From an uncultured Planktomarina sp. (GTDB lineage Bacteria > Pseudomonadota > Alphaproteobacteria > Rhodobacterales > Rhodobacteraceae): 64,000 nucleotides of DNA. A program made the position numbers and the translations under genes. The stretch is taken from the NCBI GenBank assembly GCA_905182425.1, contig CAJJBP010000001.1:1-64000 (forward strand), in the 5' to 3' direction. The notes beneath the pieces were generated by a model. That model ran no database searches. It was not told where the DNA came from and saw only the letters and a program-made list of their open reading frames with translations. Positions 18,376 through 27,291 of this stretch are shown piece after piece; position 1 is the stretch's first letter, and every line of letters begins with the position of its first letter.

Positions 18376-19575
18376 ATGTCAGGTATTGTGATCATTGGCG
18401 CAGGACAGGCCGGCTCATCTATGGCGGTGAAATTACGATCCCTGGGGTTTCAGGGGGACGTTACTTTAATTGGGGAAGAGCCAGTTGCACCTTATCAACG
18501 ACCGCCTTTGTCCAAAAAATATTTACTCGGTGAAATGTCGCTGGAAAGATTGTACCTTCGCCCACCGGAATTTTATGCCACTCAAAATATCAATTTGCGT
18601 CTAGGAACAAAAGTCACAGCTGTTGATACTATCAATAAATCAGTAAAGTTGGGCGATGAAACGCTGCATTACTCTCACCTTGCGCTCGCCACAGGCTCTA
18701 AACCGCGGCTATTGCCTACCTCAATCGGTGGTGCTTTAGACGGAGTTTTCACAGTACGCACATTGGCAGATGTTGACGCCATGCAAACGGCCTTTGAGCA
18801 GGGCGGCCATGTATTGGTAATTGGTGGCGGTTATATAGGCCTCGAAGCTGCGGCAGTCGCCGCAAAAAAGGGTCTGAAAGTAACATTGGTCGAGATGGCA
18901 GACCGTATTTTACAACGTGTCGCTTCGTCAGAAACATCTGATTATTTCCGCGATTTGCATACGGGTCATGGGGTAAAAATCTTAGAGGGCGTTGGTCTGG
19001 ATCATCTGACCGGCGACGGCAAAGTCATTGGTGCTGTCTTATCGAACGGACATGAGCTTAATATTGATTTCGCAATCGTTGGCGTCGGTATCTTGCCAAA
19101 TATAGATTTAATTGAAGGCACCGGTATCGCGCTTAATAATGGCATTGAAACCAACTGCAAAGGGCAAACCTCTATCCCAGACGTCTGGGCAGCTGGTGAT
19201 TGCGCCAGCTTTCCATATCAGGGCAGCCGCATCCGCCTAGAGAGTGTTCCAAATGCAATAGACCAAGCTGAAATCGTTGCCGCCAACTTGATGGGTAAAG
19301 AAAAAGATTACATTGCCTCACCTTGGTTTTGGTCAGATCAATATGACGTCAAACTACAAATCGCTGGTTTAAATGCCGGGTTCACAAAAGTTATCGTACG
19401 AGACGGCGGAGCAGCGCGCTCTCACTGGTACTACCGGGACGGCAGCTTGGTTGCTGTCGACGCAATGAACGACCCACGCGCATACATGGTCGCAAAGCGG
19501 CTAATTGAGGCCAAAAGAAATATTGATCCAGAAGTTGTTGCAAATCCACATAGTGACTTAAAAGCTTTGCTGTGA
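18376..19575 (+). CDS. NAD(P)/FAD-dependent oxidoreductase, ferredoxin reductase type
   Basis: A 399-residue flavoprotein of the putidaredoxin/rhodocoxin reductase family, which passes electrons from NADH to a [2Fe-2S] ferredoxin. It has two dinucleotide folds: IVIIGAGQAGSSMA at the N-terminus for FAD and VLVIGGGYIGLEAAA near the middle for NAD, plus PYQRPPLSKKYL and VWAAGDCASF. ATG 18376 has AGAGG upstream and gives MSGIVIIGAG; the frame runs back to 18289 without conserved sequence. No ferredoxin or P450 partner is visible here. Confidence 0.88.
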   Translation: MSGIVIIGAGQAGSSMAVKLRSLGFQGDVTLIGEEPVAPYQRPPLSKKYLLGEMSLERLYLRPPEFYATQNINLRLGTKVTAVDTINKSVKLGDETLHYSHLALATGSKPRLLPTSIGGALDGVFTVRTLADVDAMQTAFEQGGHVLVIGGGYIGLEAAAVAAKKGLKVTLVEMADRILQRVASSETSDYFRDLHTGHGVKILEGVGLDHLTGDGKVIGAVLSNGHELNIDFAIVGVGILPNIDLIEGTGIALNNGIETNCKGQTSIPDVWAAGDCASFPYQGSRIRLESVPNAIDQAEIVAANLMGKEKDYIASPWFWSDQYDVKLQIAGLNAGFTKVIVRDGGAARSHWYYRDGSLVAVDAMNDPRAYMVAKRLIEAKRNIDPEVVANPHSDLKALL

Positions 19576-19577
19576 GT

Positions 19578-20120
19578 ATGAGAATTATAGCTGGTCAATA
19601 CCGCGGGTTAAGGCTTGCAGCCGTCGGCAAAGGTGATACGACTGCGCATCTTCGCCCGACAACTGACCGCGTGCGCGAAAGCCTGTTTAACGTCTTACAA
19701 AACTATTTAGACTTTAATGGGTTAAATGTATTAGATCTTTTCGCTGGGACTGGTGCATTATCGTTTGAGGCCATTTCACGCGGGGCGGCGCAGGCCACTT
19801 TGGTAGAAAATGGTCGTACCGGACAAAAACTTATTCGCGAAAATATGACTCTATTGCGCTGTAGCGATCGTTGTAAACTGCTGTCACAAGACGCAACAAA
19901 AATTGGGAGTGGATCCCAATGTGATTTAATTTTTATTGACCCTCCTTACGGTAAAGCCTTGGGAGAAAAAGCGCTCTTACAAGCCATGGCGCAGCGCTGG
20001 ATTGCGCCAGATGCGTTAATTGTTTTTGAAGAGGCCACTAACGTTGAACCTGACGGTTTTTCCGTAGAAGATACACGAAGATACGGCGGTACAACAATAA
20101 CGCTACTATCGCCAGCTTAA
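19578..20120 (+). CDS. rsmD: 16S rRNA (guanine(966)-N(2))-methyltransferase
   Basis: Methylates G966 of 16S rRNA in the small subunit head. The 180-residue protein begins MRIIAGQYRGLRL, the canonical RsmD start, and has LRPTTDRVRESLFNVL, the SAM loop VLDLFAGTGALSFEA and the catalytic IFIDPPYGKAL. The ATG at 19578 lies just after the upstream TGA; a GTG at 19572 would overlap it. Ferredoxin-type reductase and rsmD are thus back to back. Confidence 0.93.
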   Translation: MRIIAGQYRGLRLAAVGKGDTTAHLRPTTDRVRESLFNVLQNYLDFNGLNVLDLFAGTGALSFEAISRGAAQATLVENGRTGQKLIRENMTLLRCSDRCKLLSQDATKIGSGSQCDLIFIDPPYGKALGEKALLQAMAQRWIAPDALIVFEEATNVEPDGFSVEDTRRYGGTTITLLSPA

Positions 20121-20162
20121 AAATTGCAGGCCAAAAATCATTTGACTTTCATGGCAGCACAT

Positions 20163-20305
20163 CATAGCTGGCGGCGAGACCGGTTGGCAAATCTTACTGC
20201 TAAAGCAGCACTTTGACCTGACCGAAACCAAAGCGAAGCTTTGGGGATGCGAGTTACAGTCAAAGGGCAATCCTGCCTCACGATCGAAGTGATCCGCCAG
20301 CTATG
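20163..20305 (+). promoter_or_regulatory. Candidate structured 5' leader RNA of the DEAD-box helicase
   Basis: A perfect 12-bp closing helix (CATAGCTGGCGG 20163-20174 with CCGCCAGCTATG 20294-20305) encloses 119 nt that fold into four further hairpins: CTGC/GCAG (20197-20208); a long arm CTTTGACcTG with CAGTCAAAG (20211-20220, 20257-20265) capped by CCAAAGC-GAA-GCTTTGG (20228-20244); GGCA/TGCC (20266-20277); and TCAC/GTGA (20278-20292). This is a multibranch junction. The helicase ribosome-binding site AGAGGA starts 12 nt after the closing helix. CCTC at 20276-20279 could alternatively pair with GAGG at 20318-20321 and mask the site. I do not recognise it as a known RNA family. Pairings are seen; regulation is inferred. 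Confidence 0.65.
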
Positions 20306-20328
20306 CGCGTTAGCGTAGAGGATATATT

Positions 20329-21976
20329 ATGACTTTTGAGGACCTGGGCCTTATGCCCCGCTTGGTTGAACAACTGACCGCGCAAGGCATTGTTGATCCA
20401 ACACCAATCCAAGTTCAAGCAATTCCACATGCGCTTGAAGGACGTGACGTTATGGGACTAGCCCAAACAGGCACCGGTAAAACAGCCGCTTTTGGCCTCC
20501 CAATTATGCACCATCTTTTGAAGGTTGGTAAAAAACCAGAACCCAAAACAGTACGTGGCTTGATCCTTGCACCAACCCGAGAGTTAGCAGGTCAAATCAA
20601 AGATAACTTATCTGCATATTCTGCCGGCACTCATATTAAAGTTAATCTTGTGGTCGGCGGTATGGCTATCAGCGCACAGATTAATCGCTTGGCACGTGGC
20701 ACAGATCTGTTGATCGCGACCCCCGGTCGTTTGATCGATCCTTATCGATCGTGGCGCGGTCATTCTATCTAAAACACAATTTCTTGTGTTGGACGAAGCA
20801 GATCAAATGCTTGACCTAGGTTTTATCCATGCTTTGCGTCAAATCGCACCTCTTTTGGCAACTGAGCGTCAAACAATGTTATTTTCAGCAACGATGCCAA
20901 AGCACATGAATGAGCTTGCATCAACCTATTTGAAAAGCCCTGAACGCGTTGCAGTATCCCGTCCAGGTGAGGTTGCAGATAAAATTACTCAAGAAGTGCA
21001 CTTTGTTGCCGGTACCGCGAAAACTGACTTCCTCATTGAGAAACTAGCTGAGCATCGTGATGATGCGGCAATCGTTTTTGCGAGAACCAAACATGGCTCT
21101 GAGCGTTTAATGAAGGCTCTTTCGAAGTCTGGATATGCAACAGATTCAGTTCACGGAAACAAATCTCAAGGGCAACGTCAACGGGCAATCGACTCCTTGC
21201 GAAGTGGTAAGATCAAGGTTTTGGTTGCTACCGACGTGGCCGCCCGTGGCTTGGATATTCCTGATGTTCGTTTCGTTTACAACTACGACCTTCCAAACGT
21301 TCCTGAAAACTATATTCATCGTATTGGCCGCACAGCGCGCGCGGGTCGGGACGGTCGCGCAATTGCTTTTGTTGCACCTGATGAGATGAGCGAATTAAAG
21401 GATGTGGAAAAGGTTATAAAGGGTGAAATTCCAATTGCCAGTGGTCGCCGTTGGGACCTTGTTCCAGGAGTTGACACGCGCAAACCTAAGCGCCAGCAAT
21501 CTGGTGGCCGCGGAAAAGGCTCACCGCGCCGTGACAATGATACCTGGGGGGATACAAAGCCATGGAACAAAGACAAACCCCGAGCGAGTAAACCAAGTGG
21601 GAAGCCAGGTGGGAAACCCGGTGGGAAGCCAGGTGGGAAACCCGGTGCTACATTAGCAGGTAAGTTTGTAAGCGCGTTCGAAAATCATCCATCAAAATCT
21701 GACGGTGACGCAAAACCAGCACACAAAAATTCATGGAATACAACACATAACGATCCAACAATGCAAACACCAAAATCTAAACAACGCAATCAATCAGGTG
21801 GTAGAATTGAGGGTCCAACTGGTGGCGCAGGCGATAGTGGGCCTTCTGGTAAATTTGGCGCGAAACCGAATGGTAAGCCTTCACATAAAAGTGGCAAGCC
21901 GGCTGGACGCTCCAGCAAACCCAAGGGCAAGCCGAATCTTGGCGGAAATGCCAAGCCTCAACGTTCTAAAGCTTAG
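20329..21976 (+). CDS. DEAD-box ATP-dependent RNA helicase, one +1 frameshift
   Basis: An RhlE/DeaD-type helicase that unwinds RNA in ribosome assembly or decay, about 548 residues when repaired. Motifs in order: Q-motif DPTPIQVQAIP, P-loop AQTGTGKT, PTRELA, ATPGRLID, DEAD (VLDEADQML), SAT (LFSATMPK), ATDVAARGLDIP and HRIGRTARAG. After PGRLID the frame breaks: one extra C at about 20739 in GATCCTTATC. Removing it restores LIDRGAVILSKTQFLVLDEAD. The C-terminal about 150 residues are a basic, Gly/Lys/Pro/Ser-rich tail with GKPG repeats, typical for RNA contact. Everything else is intact, so sequence error is more likely than a dead gene. Confidence 0.9.
21597..21644 (+). repeat. Two perfect 24-bp tandem repeats in the helicase tail
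   Basis: Two identical 24-nt units (21597-21620 and 21621-21644), each itself two diverged 12-nt halves, encode a run of GKPG units in the low-complexity C-terminal tail. In-frame repeats of this type change length easily by slippage without breaking the gene. Confidence 0.85.
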
Positions 21977-21988
21977 GTCACAGATTTA

Positions 21989-22798
21989 TTAATTATATGT
22001 CGGATGAAACCGACCTGCCGGTGACAGGGTAAATATTTCAACGCCTGTCGCCGTTACTCCCACAGAATGCTCGAACTGCGCTGAAAGAGTTCTATCCCGC
22101 GTAACAGCTGTCCAATCATCGTCAAGGACTTTAGTCTCTGGGCGCCCAAGATTTACCATGGGCTCGATAGTAAAAAACATTCCCTCCTCGAGCACAGGAC
22201 CAGTACCGACATCCCCATAATGTAAGACATTCGGTGGTGCATGAAAAACTTGTCCCAAACCGTGACCACAGAAATCTCGTACAACACTCATACGATGGCC
22301 TTCTACAAAACTTTGGATCGCGTACCCAATATCTCCAAAGAAATTGCCAGGTTTCACGGCCTCAATACCTTTAAACAGGGCGTCATGGGTCACTTGGATC
22401 AGCCGTTCAGATTTCCGCGGTAACTTCCCAACCGCATACATGCGGCTAGTGTCGCCGAACCAGCCATCAACAATTACAGTGACATCAATATTGAGGATAT
22501 CACCGTCCTTAATTCGTTTATCACCAGGGACGCCGTGACATACTACATGGTTTACAGAGATACAGCTTGCATGTTTATAGCCTCGGTATCCAATCGTTGC
22601 GGATTTCGCCCCATGGGCATTCACCATATCAGTAATGATCAGATCAATCTCACCCGTACCAACCCCAACCTTAATATGCGGCACAATATCATCCAGAATA
22701 GTCGCCGCTACACGCCCAGCTTCAGCCATCCCAGAAAAGTCACTACTTTCATAAATTCGGATACCGTCTTTGGTTAAACTTCCACGGGCTGAGGCCAA
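21989..22798 (-). CDS. map: Methionine aminopeptidase, type I
   Basis: Removes the initiator Met from nascent proteins. The five metal ligands are visible: Asp in NIDVTVIVDG, Asp in WFGDTSR, His in CGHGLGQVFH, Glu in FTIEPMVN and Glu in QFEHSVGVT. KHASCISVNHVVCHGVPG is the conserved substrate pocket region. I place the start at TTG 22798, 269 residues, because TAGGAG lies just upstream and overlaps the sfsA stop at 22810; the ATG at 22840 would intrude into sfsA. A start codon of TTG is the one weak point. Convergent with the helicase, 12 bp apart. Confidence 0.9.
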   Translation of the reverse strand: MASARGSLTKDGIRIYESSDFSGMAEAGRVAATILDDIVPHIKVGVGTGEIDLIITDMVNAHGAKSATIGYRGYKHASCISVNHVVCHGVPGDKRIKDGDILNIDVTVIVDGWFGDTSRMYAVGKLPRKSERLIQVTHDALFKGIEAVKPGNFFGDIGYAIQSFVEGHRMSVVRDFCGHGLGQVFHAPPNVLHYGDVGTGPVLEEGMFFTIEPMVNLGRPETKVLDDDWTAVTRDRTLSAQFEHSVGVTATGVEIFTLSPAGRFHPTYN

Positions 22799-22809
22799 GG
22801 GGATCACTC

Positions 22810-23376
22810 CTAATACAAATCTCTTCTCCGTATAGAACATGCAGCGAAGCGGGGCCAGAGTGATGCACTGAAAATTAGGCTGCTGTTTAAAGTTGTAGAA
22901 AAAATGGGCATCGCTCTCCCTAATGTAATCGCATACGGGCTGATATTACAGCTGAAGCATAGCATTTCCACACCACGTTTGCTTGCCAGAGCGCAGGCGT
23001 CAGCATATGCGGGATCAAGATCAGCGGCTAATCGGAGGCGCGCACAGCCTGTGTGTTGCACACAGTACAGCAACACAGCCCTGTGCCCAGCTTCGGCCAT
23101 GTCACCCAAAACCCCCAAATGCTTCAATCCACGTGCAGTAACTGTATCTGGGAACTCAGCCCAATCGTCACCGCGCCAAAGGTGAACGTTCTTCACTTCA
23201 ATATATGTGTTGCAATGGTCAGTATGCGTGAGCCTGGGTCTTTTAGACCAACCATAGCGCCAGGGTTTGCACAATGTGCTATGACCTCATAGTCCATCAT
23301 AAAGTTTTACGTCCGCAAGGAAGCGTTTGTAGCGTCGGATCAGCCGGCCAGGCAGAAGAGGGGTTTGAAACCGCAT
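22810..23376 (-). pseudogene. sfsA: SfsA-like protein, two frameshifts
   Basis: Homologue of SfsA (sugar fermentation stimulation protein, a DNA-binding/nuclease-like family). It begins [20 protein letters not shown] at 23376. The frame is lost near 23296-23302 (after ADVKL), recovered in another frame as IAHCANPGAMVGLKDPGSRILT, and lost again near 23195-23200 before KNVHLWRGDDWAEFPD. The rest is one frame: HLGVLGDMAEAGHRAVLLY, RLAADLDPAYADA, RGVEMLCF, ITLGRAMP. Two 1-2 nt shifts in an otherwise conserved protein mean either early decay or sequence error. It precedes map, an arrangement that fits transcription as sfsA-map. Confidence 0.85.
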
Positions 23377-23421
23377 GGCGCTTGCCTATACCTAGGGTAA
23401 TTCGGAAAGCAAGGACAGGTC

Positions 23422-24144
23422 ATGAGCAACCCAACAGCCGCAATGCTTGTTATAGGCGATGAAATTCTATCAGGTCGCACCCGTGACGCCAACATGCACC
23501 ATCTTTCAGGTCAACTAACCCAGTATGGTATTGATCTCAAGGAAGTGCGCGTAGTGAGTGACGATCGGCCAGCAATTATCGCGGCTGTGCAAACCCTTTC
23601 ACACAGCTACGATCAAGTCTTCACAAGCGGGGGCATCGGCCCGACACATGATGACATAACAGCCGATTGCATTGCAGCAGCATTCGGCGCCCAAATTGAT
23701 GTGCGCGCAGATGCACGTGCTATTTTACAAGCCCATTATAACGAGCAACAACTTGAGTTGAACGAGGCCCGCTTACGCATGGCACGCATTCCAGATGTTG
23801 CCGTTTTGATCGATAACCCCATTAGCAAGGCACCAGGGTTCAGTCTTGGCAATGTTCACGTGATGGCTGGTGTACCAGCTATTTTTCAAGCTATGGTTGC
23901 CAGTATATTACCTACCCTGACTGGGGGAAAGCCTTTAATATCAAAAAGCTATCGAGTGGAACGTGGCGAAGGTGATATTGCAGCTCCTTTAAGCGCGTTG
24001 GCTGACAGCTACCCTACGCTCTCAATTGGTAGTTACCCCTTTCAAAAAAACGGCCTATTCGGTGCAAACGTTGTAATGCGAGGGACAGATATTGACATAT
24101 TGAACCAAGCTATGATCCGTCTGAAGGCAGAGTTCCCCGCATGA
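23422..24144 (+). CDS. CinA-like molybdopterin-binding domain protein
   Basis: A 240-residue MoCF-biosynthesis/CinA N-terminal domain protein (COG1058). Signature: AMLVIGDEILSGRTRDAN (7-24), VFTSGGIGPTHDD (65-77) and ISKAPGFSLGNVHVMAGVP. The C-terminal nicotinamide-nucleotide amidase domain of full CinA is absent, as in many alphaproteobacteria. Its exact reaction is uncertain (ADP-ribose pyrophosphatase activity is known for related domains). Divergent from sfsA by 45 bp; stop overlaps the following GNAT gene (ATGA). Confidence 0.88.
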   Translation: MSNPTAAMLVIGDEILSGRTRDANMHHLSGQLTQYGIDLKEVRVVSDDRPAIIAAVQTLSHSYDQVFTSGGIGPTHDDITADCIAAAFGAQIDVRADARAILQAHYNEQQLELNEARLRMARIPDVAVLIDNPISKAPGFSLGNVHVMAGVPAIFQAMVASILPTLTGGKPLISKSYRVERGEGDIAAPLSALADSYPTLSIGSYPFQKNGLFGANVVMRGTDIDILNQAMIRLKAEFPA

Positions 24145-24866
24145 ATTTACCAAATGCTCAAAGGCTCTATGAGGTAATCAATGCAACATGGCCCACTATG
24201 GCAGTAGAGAAATATGAGGGCTGGAACATACGCAATGGTGCTGGTGGGGGTAAGCGCGTATCAGCCGCGACTTTAGCTCAATCAGCCCTAGCGGATATCG
24301 GCCTAGCGGAGGCCGCAATGTGTAGGTTAGATCAACAAAAATTATTTATGGTCCGAGACGGTGAACAGGTATTAGACATCAGTCTTGAGGCGCGCGGTTA
24401 CCACTTTATTGACCCAGTTACGCTTTATGTTTGCGAAAATGAACTGTTGGTGCCAGACAAGATTCCAATTGCACAGTCTTATGCGATTTGGGAACCTGTG
24501 CACGCTATGCTTGAGATATGGACAGCCGGGGGCATCAATGAAAATCAGGTTTCCTTGATGTACCGCGTTAATGGCCGCAAAACGGGTCTACTGGCCAGAG
24601 CCGCAGATACCCCAGCCGGCACCGCGTTTGTTGCGATTGACGGCGATATCGCAATGATCCATTCAGTCGAAGTGTTGAAATGTTATCGGCGGCAAGGTGT
24701 TGGGAAAAAATTGATGGAGCGAGCGGCTAAATGGGCAAAAAGTCACGGCGCTAAATATATGAGTTTAGTAACCCCCAAGCAAAACAAGGCCGCCAATACG
24801 CTATATCAATCTATGGGAATGCAAGCCGCAGGCACATACCATTACCGAATAAAGGACACGCCATGA
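24141..24866 (+). CDS. GNAT family N-acetyltransferase
   Basis: A 241-residue protein with a typical C-terminal GNAT core: VEVLKCYRRQGVGKKLMERAAKWA carries the acetyl-CoA loop (R/QxxGxG/A as RRQGVGKK), followed by LVTPKQNKAANTLYQSMGM. The N-terminal 130 residues are less typical. Substrate unknown. Coupled on both sides by 4-nt overlaps, so it belongs to a CinA-GNAT-AhpD-like operon. Confidence 0.85.
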   Translation: MNLPNAQRLYEVINATWPTMAVEKYEGWNIRNGAGGGKRVSAATLAQSALADIGLAEAAMCRLDQQKLFMVRDGEQVLDISLEARGYHFIDPVTLYVCENELLVPDKIPIAQSYAIWEPVHAMLEIWTAGGINENQVSLMYRVNGRKTGLLARAADTPAGTAFVAIDGDIAMIHSVEVLKCYRRQGVGKKLMERAAKWAKSHGAKYMSLVTPKQNKAANTLYQSMGMQAAGTYHYRIKDTP

Positions 24867-25429
24867 GAACTACACCAACTGCGCTCGACCTGCCCATGGT
24901 TGACCCTTTACCTCAGGCAACGCAAAATTATTTTAATATTTGTCAGGACAAGTTGGGCATGATTCCTAACGTCCTGCAGGCTTACGCATTCGATATAGAC
25001 AAGCTCAACGCATTTATAGCGTTTTATAACGATGTAATGTTAGCGGATAGCGGGCTATCTAAGCTTGAGCGTGAGATGATCGCAGTCGTGGTCTCCTCAA
25101 TTAACAAATGCTTTTATTGCTTAACAGCTCATGGTGCAGCCGTCAGAAAACTTTCTGGAGACCCGGTTTTAGGAGAGCAACTGGTGATGAATTATCATAG
25201 CGCAAAACTTAATTTGCGCCAAAAGGCGATGCTAGATTTCGCAGCGCTTATGACTGAGAGCAGTCAACACATCGAAGAAACCGATCGCAGCGCTTTGAGA
25301 GCCGTTGGATTTTCGGATCGTGACATTTGGGATATAGCGGCAGTGACAGGATTTTTTAACATGACAAACCGTGTTGCCAGCGCCACAGATATGCAACCTA
25401 ATTCTGAGTATCACACGCAAAACCGCTAG
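24863..25429 (+). CDS. Peroxidase-related / carboxymuconolactone decarboxylase-like protein
   Basis: A 188-residue AhpD-like alpha-helical protein. The redox motif CFYCLTAHGAAVRKLSGD (about residues 75-92) provides a CxxC and a nearby His, as in the AhpD active site. The family protects against peroxides or acts on unknown thiol substrates. C-terminal DIAAVTGFFNMTNRVAS is also conserved in the family. Start overlaps the GNAT stop; the OmpA-like gene follows after 11 bp. Confidence 0.88.
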   Translation: MRTTPTALDLPMVDPLPQATQNYFNICQDKLGMIPNVLQAYAFDIDKLNAFIAFYNDVMLADSGLSKLEREMIAVVVSSINKCFYCLTAHGAAVRKLSGDPVLGEQLVMNYHSAKLNLRQKAMLDFAALMTESSQHIEETDRSALRAVGFSDRDIWDIAAVTGFFNMTNRVASATDMQPNSEYHTQNR

Positions 25430-25440
25430 GGATACTGCCT

Positions 25441-26343
25441 ATGCTTCGCATAACTGCCCTTTTAATCTTAACCGCACTTCCAGCAGCAGCGCTGGAATTA
25501 AATTTGCCTGTTAACATGCAAAAAACTACAGAGGTGCAAAGTGGTGCAGACCGTTTCAAATTACCCATGGAGGTTTGGGACGGATCAAAAATTCCAAGCC
25601 TAAAACTAATCGGCGGTGTGACCAAAGCTGCGTATATAAGCAAAACACAGGTTTCCCCTAAAAAGTTAGCAGCGGCTTTTTTACCACAATTAATACGACA
25701 GGAATATGAAGTTCAGCTTCAATGCAGCGACAGCGTTTGTGGCGGGTTTGATTTTCGGTTTGGACTGCAAGTTCTGCCACCTCCAGACATGTATGTTGAC
25801 CTTGGCAATTTTGCATTTATTAGCGCGCGAAAGGGTATCAACCAAGCTGTATGGATCCTAGTCAGTAATTCCCTGGGTCATACTCATCTACAAGTCACAA
25901 CTGTGCAGCCTTCAGATCAAACTCCTTTACATATTATACCATTCACAAATTATAGAGAGCCCGAACAGCTACGCAACGCACTGGCCACTTTAGGAAAGTT
26001 TACTTTATATGACTTGATTTTTCAGGCGGGTGCCGCAAAACTGGAAGGCGAGAGCTTCGCAACACTAGATGCACTCGCAGAATATTTACGCGAGTTTCCA
26101 ACACACAAAATAATATTAGTGGGACATACAGATTCAAAAGGTCCCTTAACTGATAATATAATGCTGTCAAAAAAACGAGCATACGCCGTTCAAGCGCTCT
26201 TCACGCGGATTCACAAAGATATAGAATCTGAACGCGTTAAAGCTGAGGGGGTTGGATATTTATCGCCAGTTTCTCAAAATGAAACTGCCGAAGGGCGTAA
26301 ATACAATCGACGCGTAGAAGTTGTTGTTTGGGCAACACAATAA
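25441..26343 (+). CDS. OmpA-family envelope protein
   Basis: A 300-residue exported protein: signal peptide MLRITALLILTALPAAALE, a roughly 170-residue region I do not recognise, then a C-terminal OmpA peptidoglycan-binding domain. That domain shows FATLDALAEYLREFP, ILVGHTDSKG, LSKKRAYAVQALF and YNRRVEVVV, with the diaminopimelate-contacting Asp (HTD) and Arg (NRRVE) in place. Probably anchors an envelope structure to the murein. Last gene of this run. Confidence 0.88.
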   Translation: MLRITALLILTALPAAALELNLPVNMQKTTEVQSGADRFKLPMEVWDGSKIPSLKLIGGVTKAAYISKTQVSPKKLAAAFLPQLIRQEYEVQLQCSDSVCGGFDFRFGLQVLPPPDMYVDLGNFAFISARKGINQAVWILVSNSLGHTHLQVTTVQPSDQTPLHIIPFTNYREPEQLRNALATLGKFTLYDLIFQAGAAKLEGESFATLDALAEYLREFPTHKIILVGHTDSKGPLTDNIMLSKKRAYAVQALFTRIHKDIESERVKAEGVGYLSPVSQNETAEGRKYNRRVEVVVWATQ

Positions 26344-26667
26344 TAGAAAAACCATGCGCACCATTTTGATTGATCCGTTCCAACTAAGTACTTTTCAATG
26401 GCAATATTCAAAAGTCTGTTAAACTGATATGTTCATAGAAACATCTCGATCATAACTTACTTTGTATTAAAGCTGGTGGTCCTACTGTTGTTTCGCTACA
26501 CAACCAGAGTCATGCTGCAGCAAAACAAAAACTGGCAACTAGGCTTTTTTCTTAAAGCTAATTTAAAGGTAAAAATACCAAATTAATAAATAACAGGCTT
26601 TCGCTATGTTTTTGGTATGTGTGCAGACGCAACCATTTTCAATTCTGATCTCAAGAGATTTATTTTC
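26344..26667. other. 324-bp convergent intergenic region
   Basis: Between two convergent genes. AT-rich, no coding signal. ATACCAAA (about 26575) pairs with TTTGGTAT (about 26610), an 8-bp stem with a long loop, which might be part of a terminator but lacks the usual G/C-rich stem. Nothing else seen. Confidence 0.4.
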
Positions 26668-27291
26668 TTAGAGGTTGTCCAAAGTAGATTGGGCAAATTC
26701 TCGCAACAGTTCTTCTCCATCATCCCCAGACACTGATGCTCCAACGCCTGAGTACCCCCCAAGTATAACCAAACTATCTTCAACTATTAAAAAGGCTTTC
26801 CAACCGCGTTGACCCAAATATTCGGGTCGACCTAAGTCAGAAAACTCAACGTAAACGGCCCTGCGGCTAGTTTCTATGTTATAAATGAGCACGTCATCAG
26901 AGACATTATTCATCGCCAAAGCCGACAGGCCTTCGGGTGATTTCACGAAGTTAGCAAGCACAGATACCTCAACCTTTGCTCCAGCATTAGAGGCAGTTAG
27001 AAGGTGAGCAAAAGTGTGGTCTAAATCATCACTCTTTTCTAAGCGTACACAACTTGCAAATACGAGCCCAACTTTCGAAAAGTTACGCCGCCCATGACGC
27101 CGGTCGGTACAATACCCTTCGGGAGCAGTAATGAGAATTCCTCCCGCAAGCTGGCCACTTTGAGAAAAATTCTTGTTAAATGAGCCTGTTATGTCCGAAA
27201 AGTTAGACATCTGACAGCCAGCTAGAATAAATAAACTAGCTGCCAGAAAAGTCTTAGAGATCAAAATAAATATGTCGTTCAACTTTAGCAC
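26668..27291 (-). CDS. Hypothetical lipoprotein
   Basis: A 207-residue protein with a hydrophobic N-terminus ending in the lipobox LAGC (Cys26), so probably a membrane-anchored lipoprotein. The mature part includes [13 protein letters not shown] and a C-terminal stretch resembling proteins of other Roseobacters, but I cannot name a domain. Two more Cys, in GYCTD and ASCVRL, could form a disulfide. ATG 27291 overlaps ilvD by 38 bp; a TTG overlapping the ilvD stop would also keep most of the signal. Same strand as ilvD, so possibly cotranscribed. Confidence 0.7.
   Translation of the reverse strand: MLKLNDIFILISKTFLAASLFILAGCQMSNFSDITGSFNKNFSQSGQLAGGILITAPEGYCTDRRHGRRNFSKVGLVFASCVRLEKSDDLDHTFAHLLTASNAGAKVEVSVLANFVKSPEGLSALAMNNVSDDVLIYNIETSRRAVYVEFSDLGRPEYLGQRGWKAFLIVEDSLVILGGYSGVGASVSGDDGEELLREFAQSTLDNL

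Noticed and set aside
21597-21644. Tandem repeat as possible CRISPR or mobile-element trace
   Set aside because: Only two contiguous 24-bp units without spacers, in frame inside the helicase tail.
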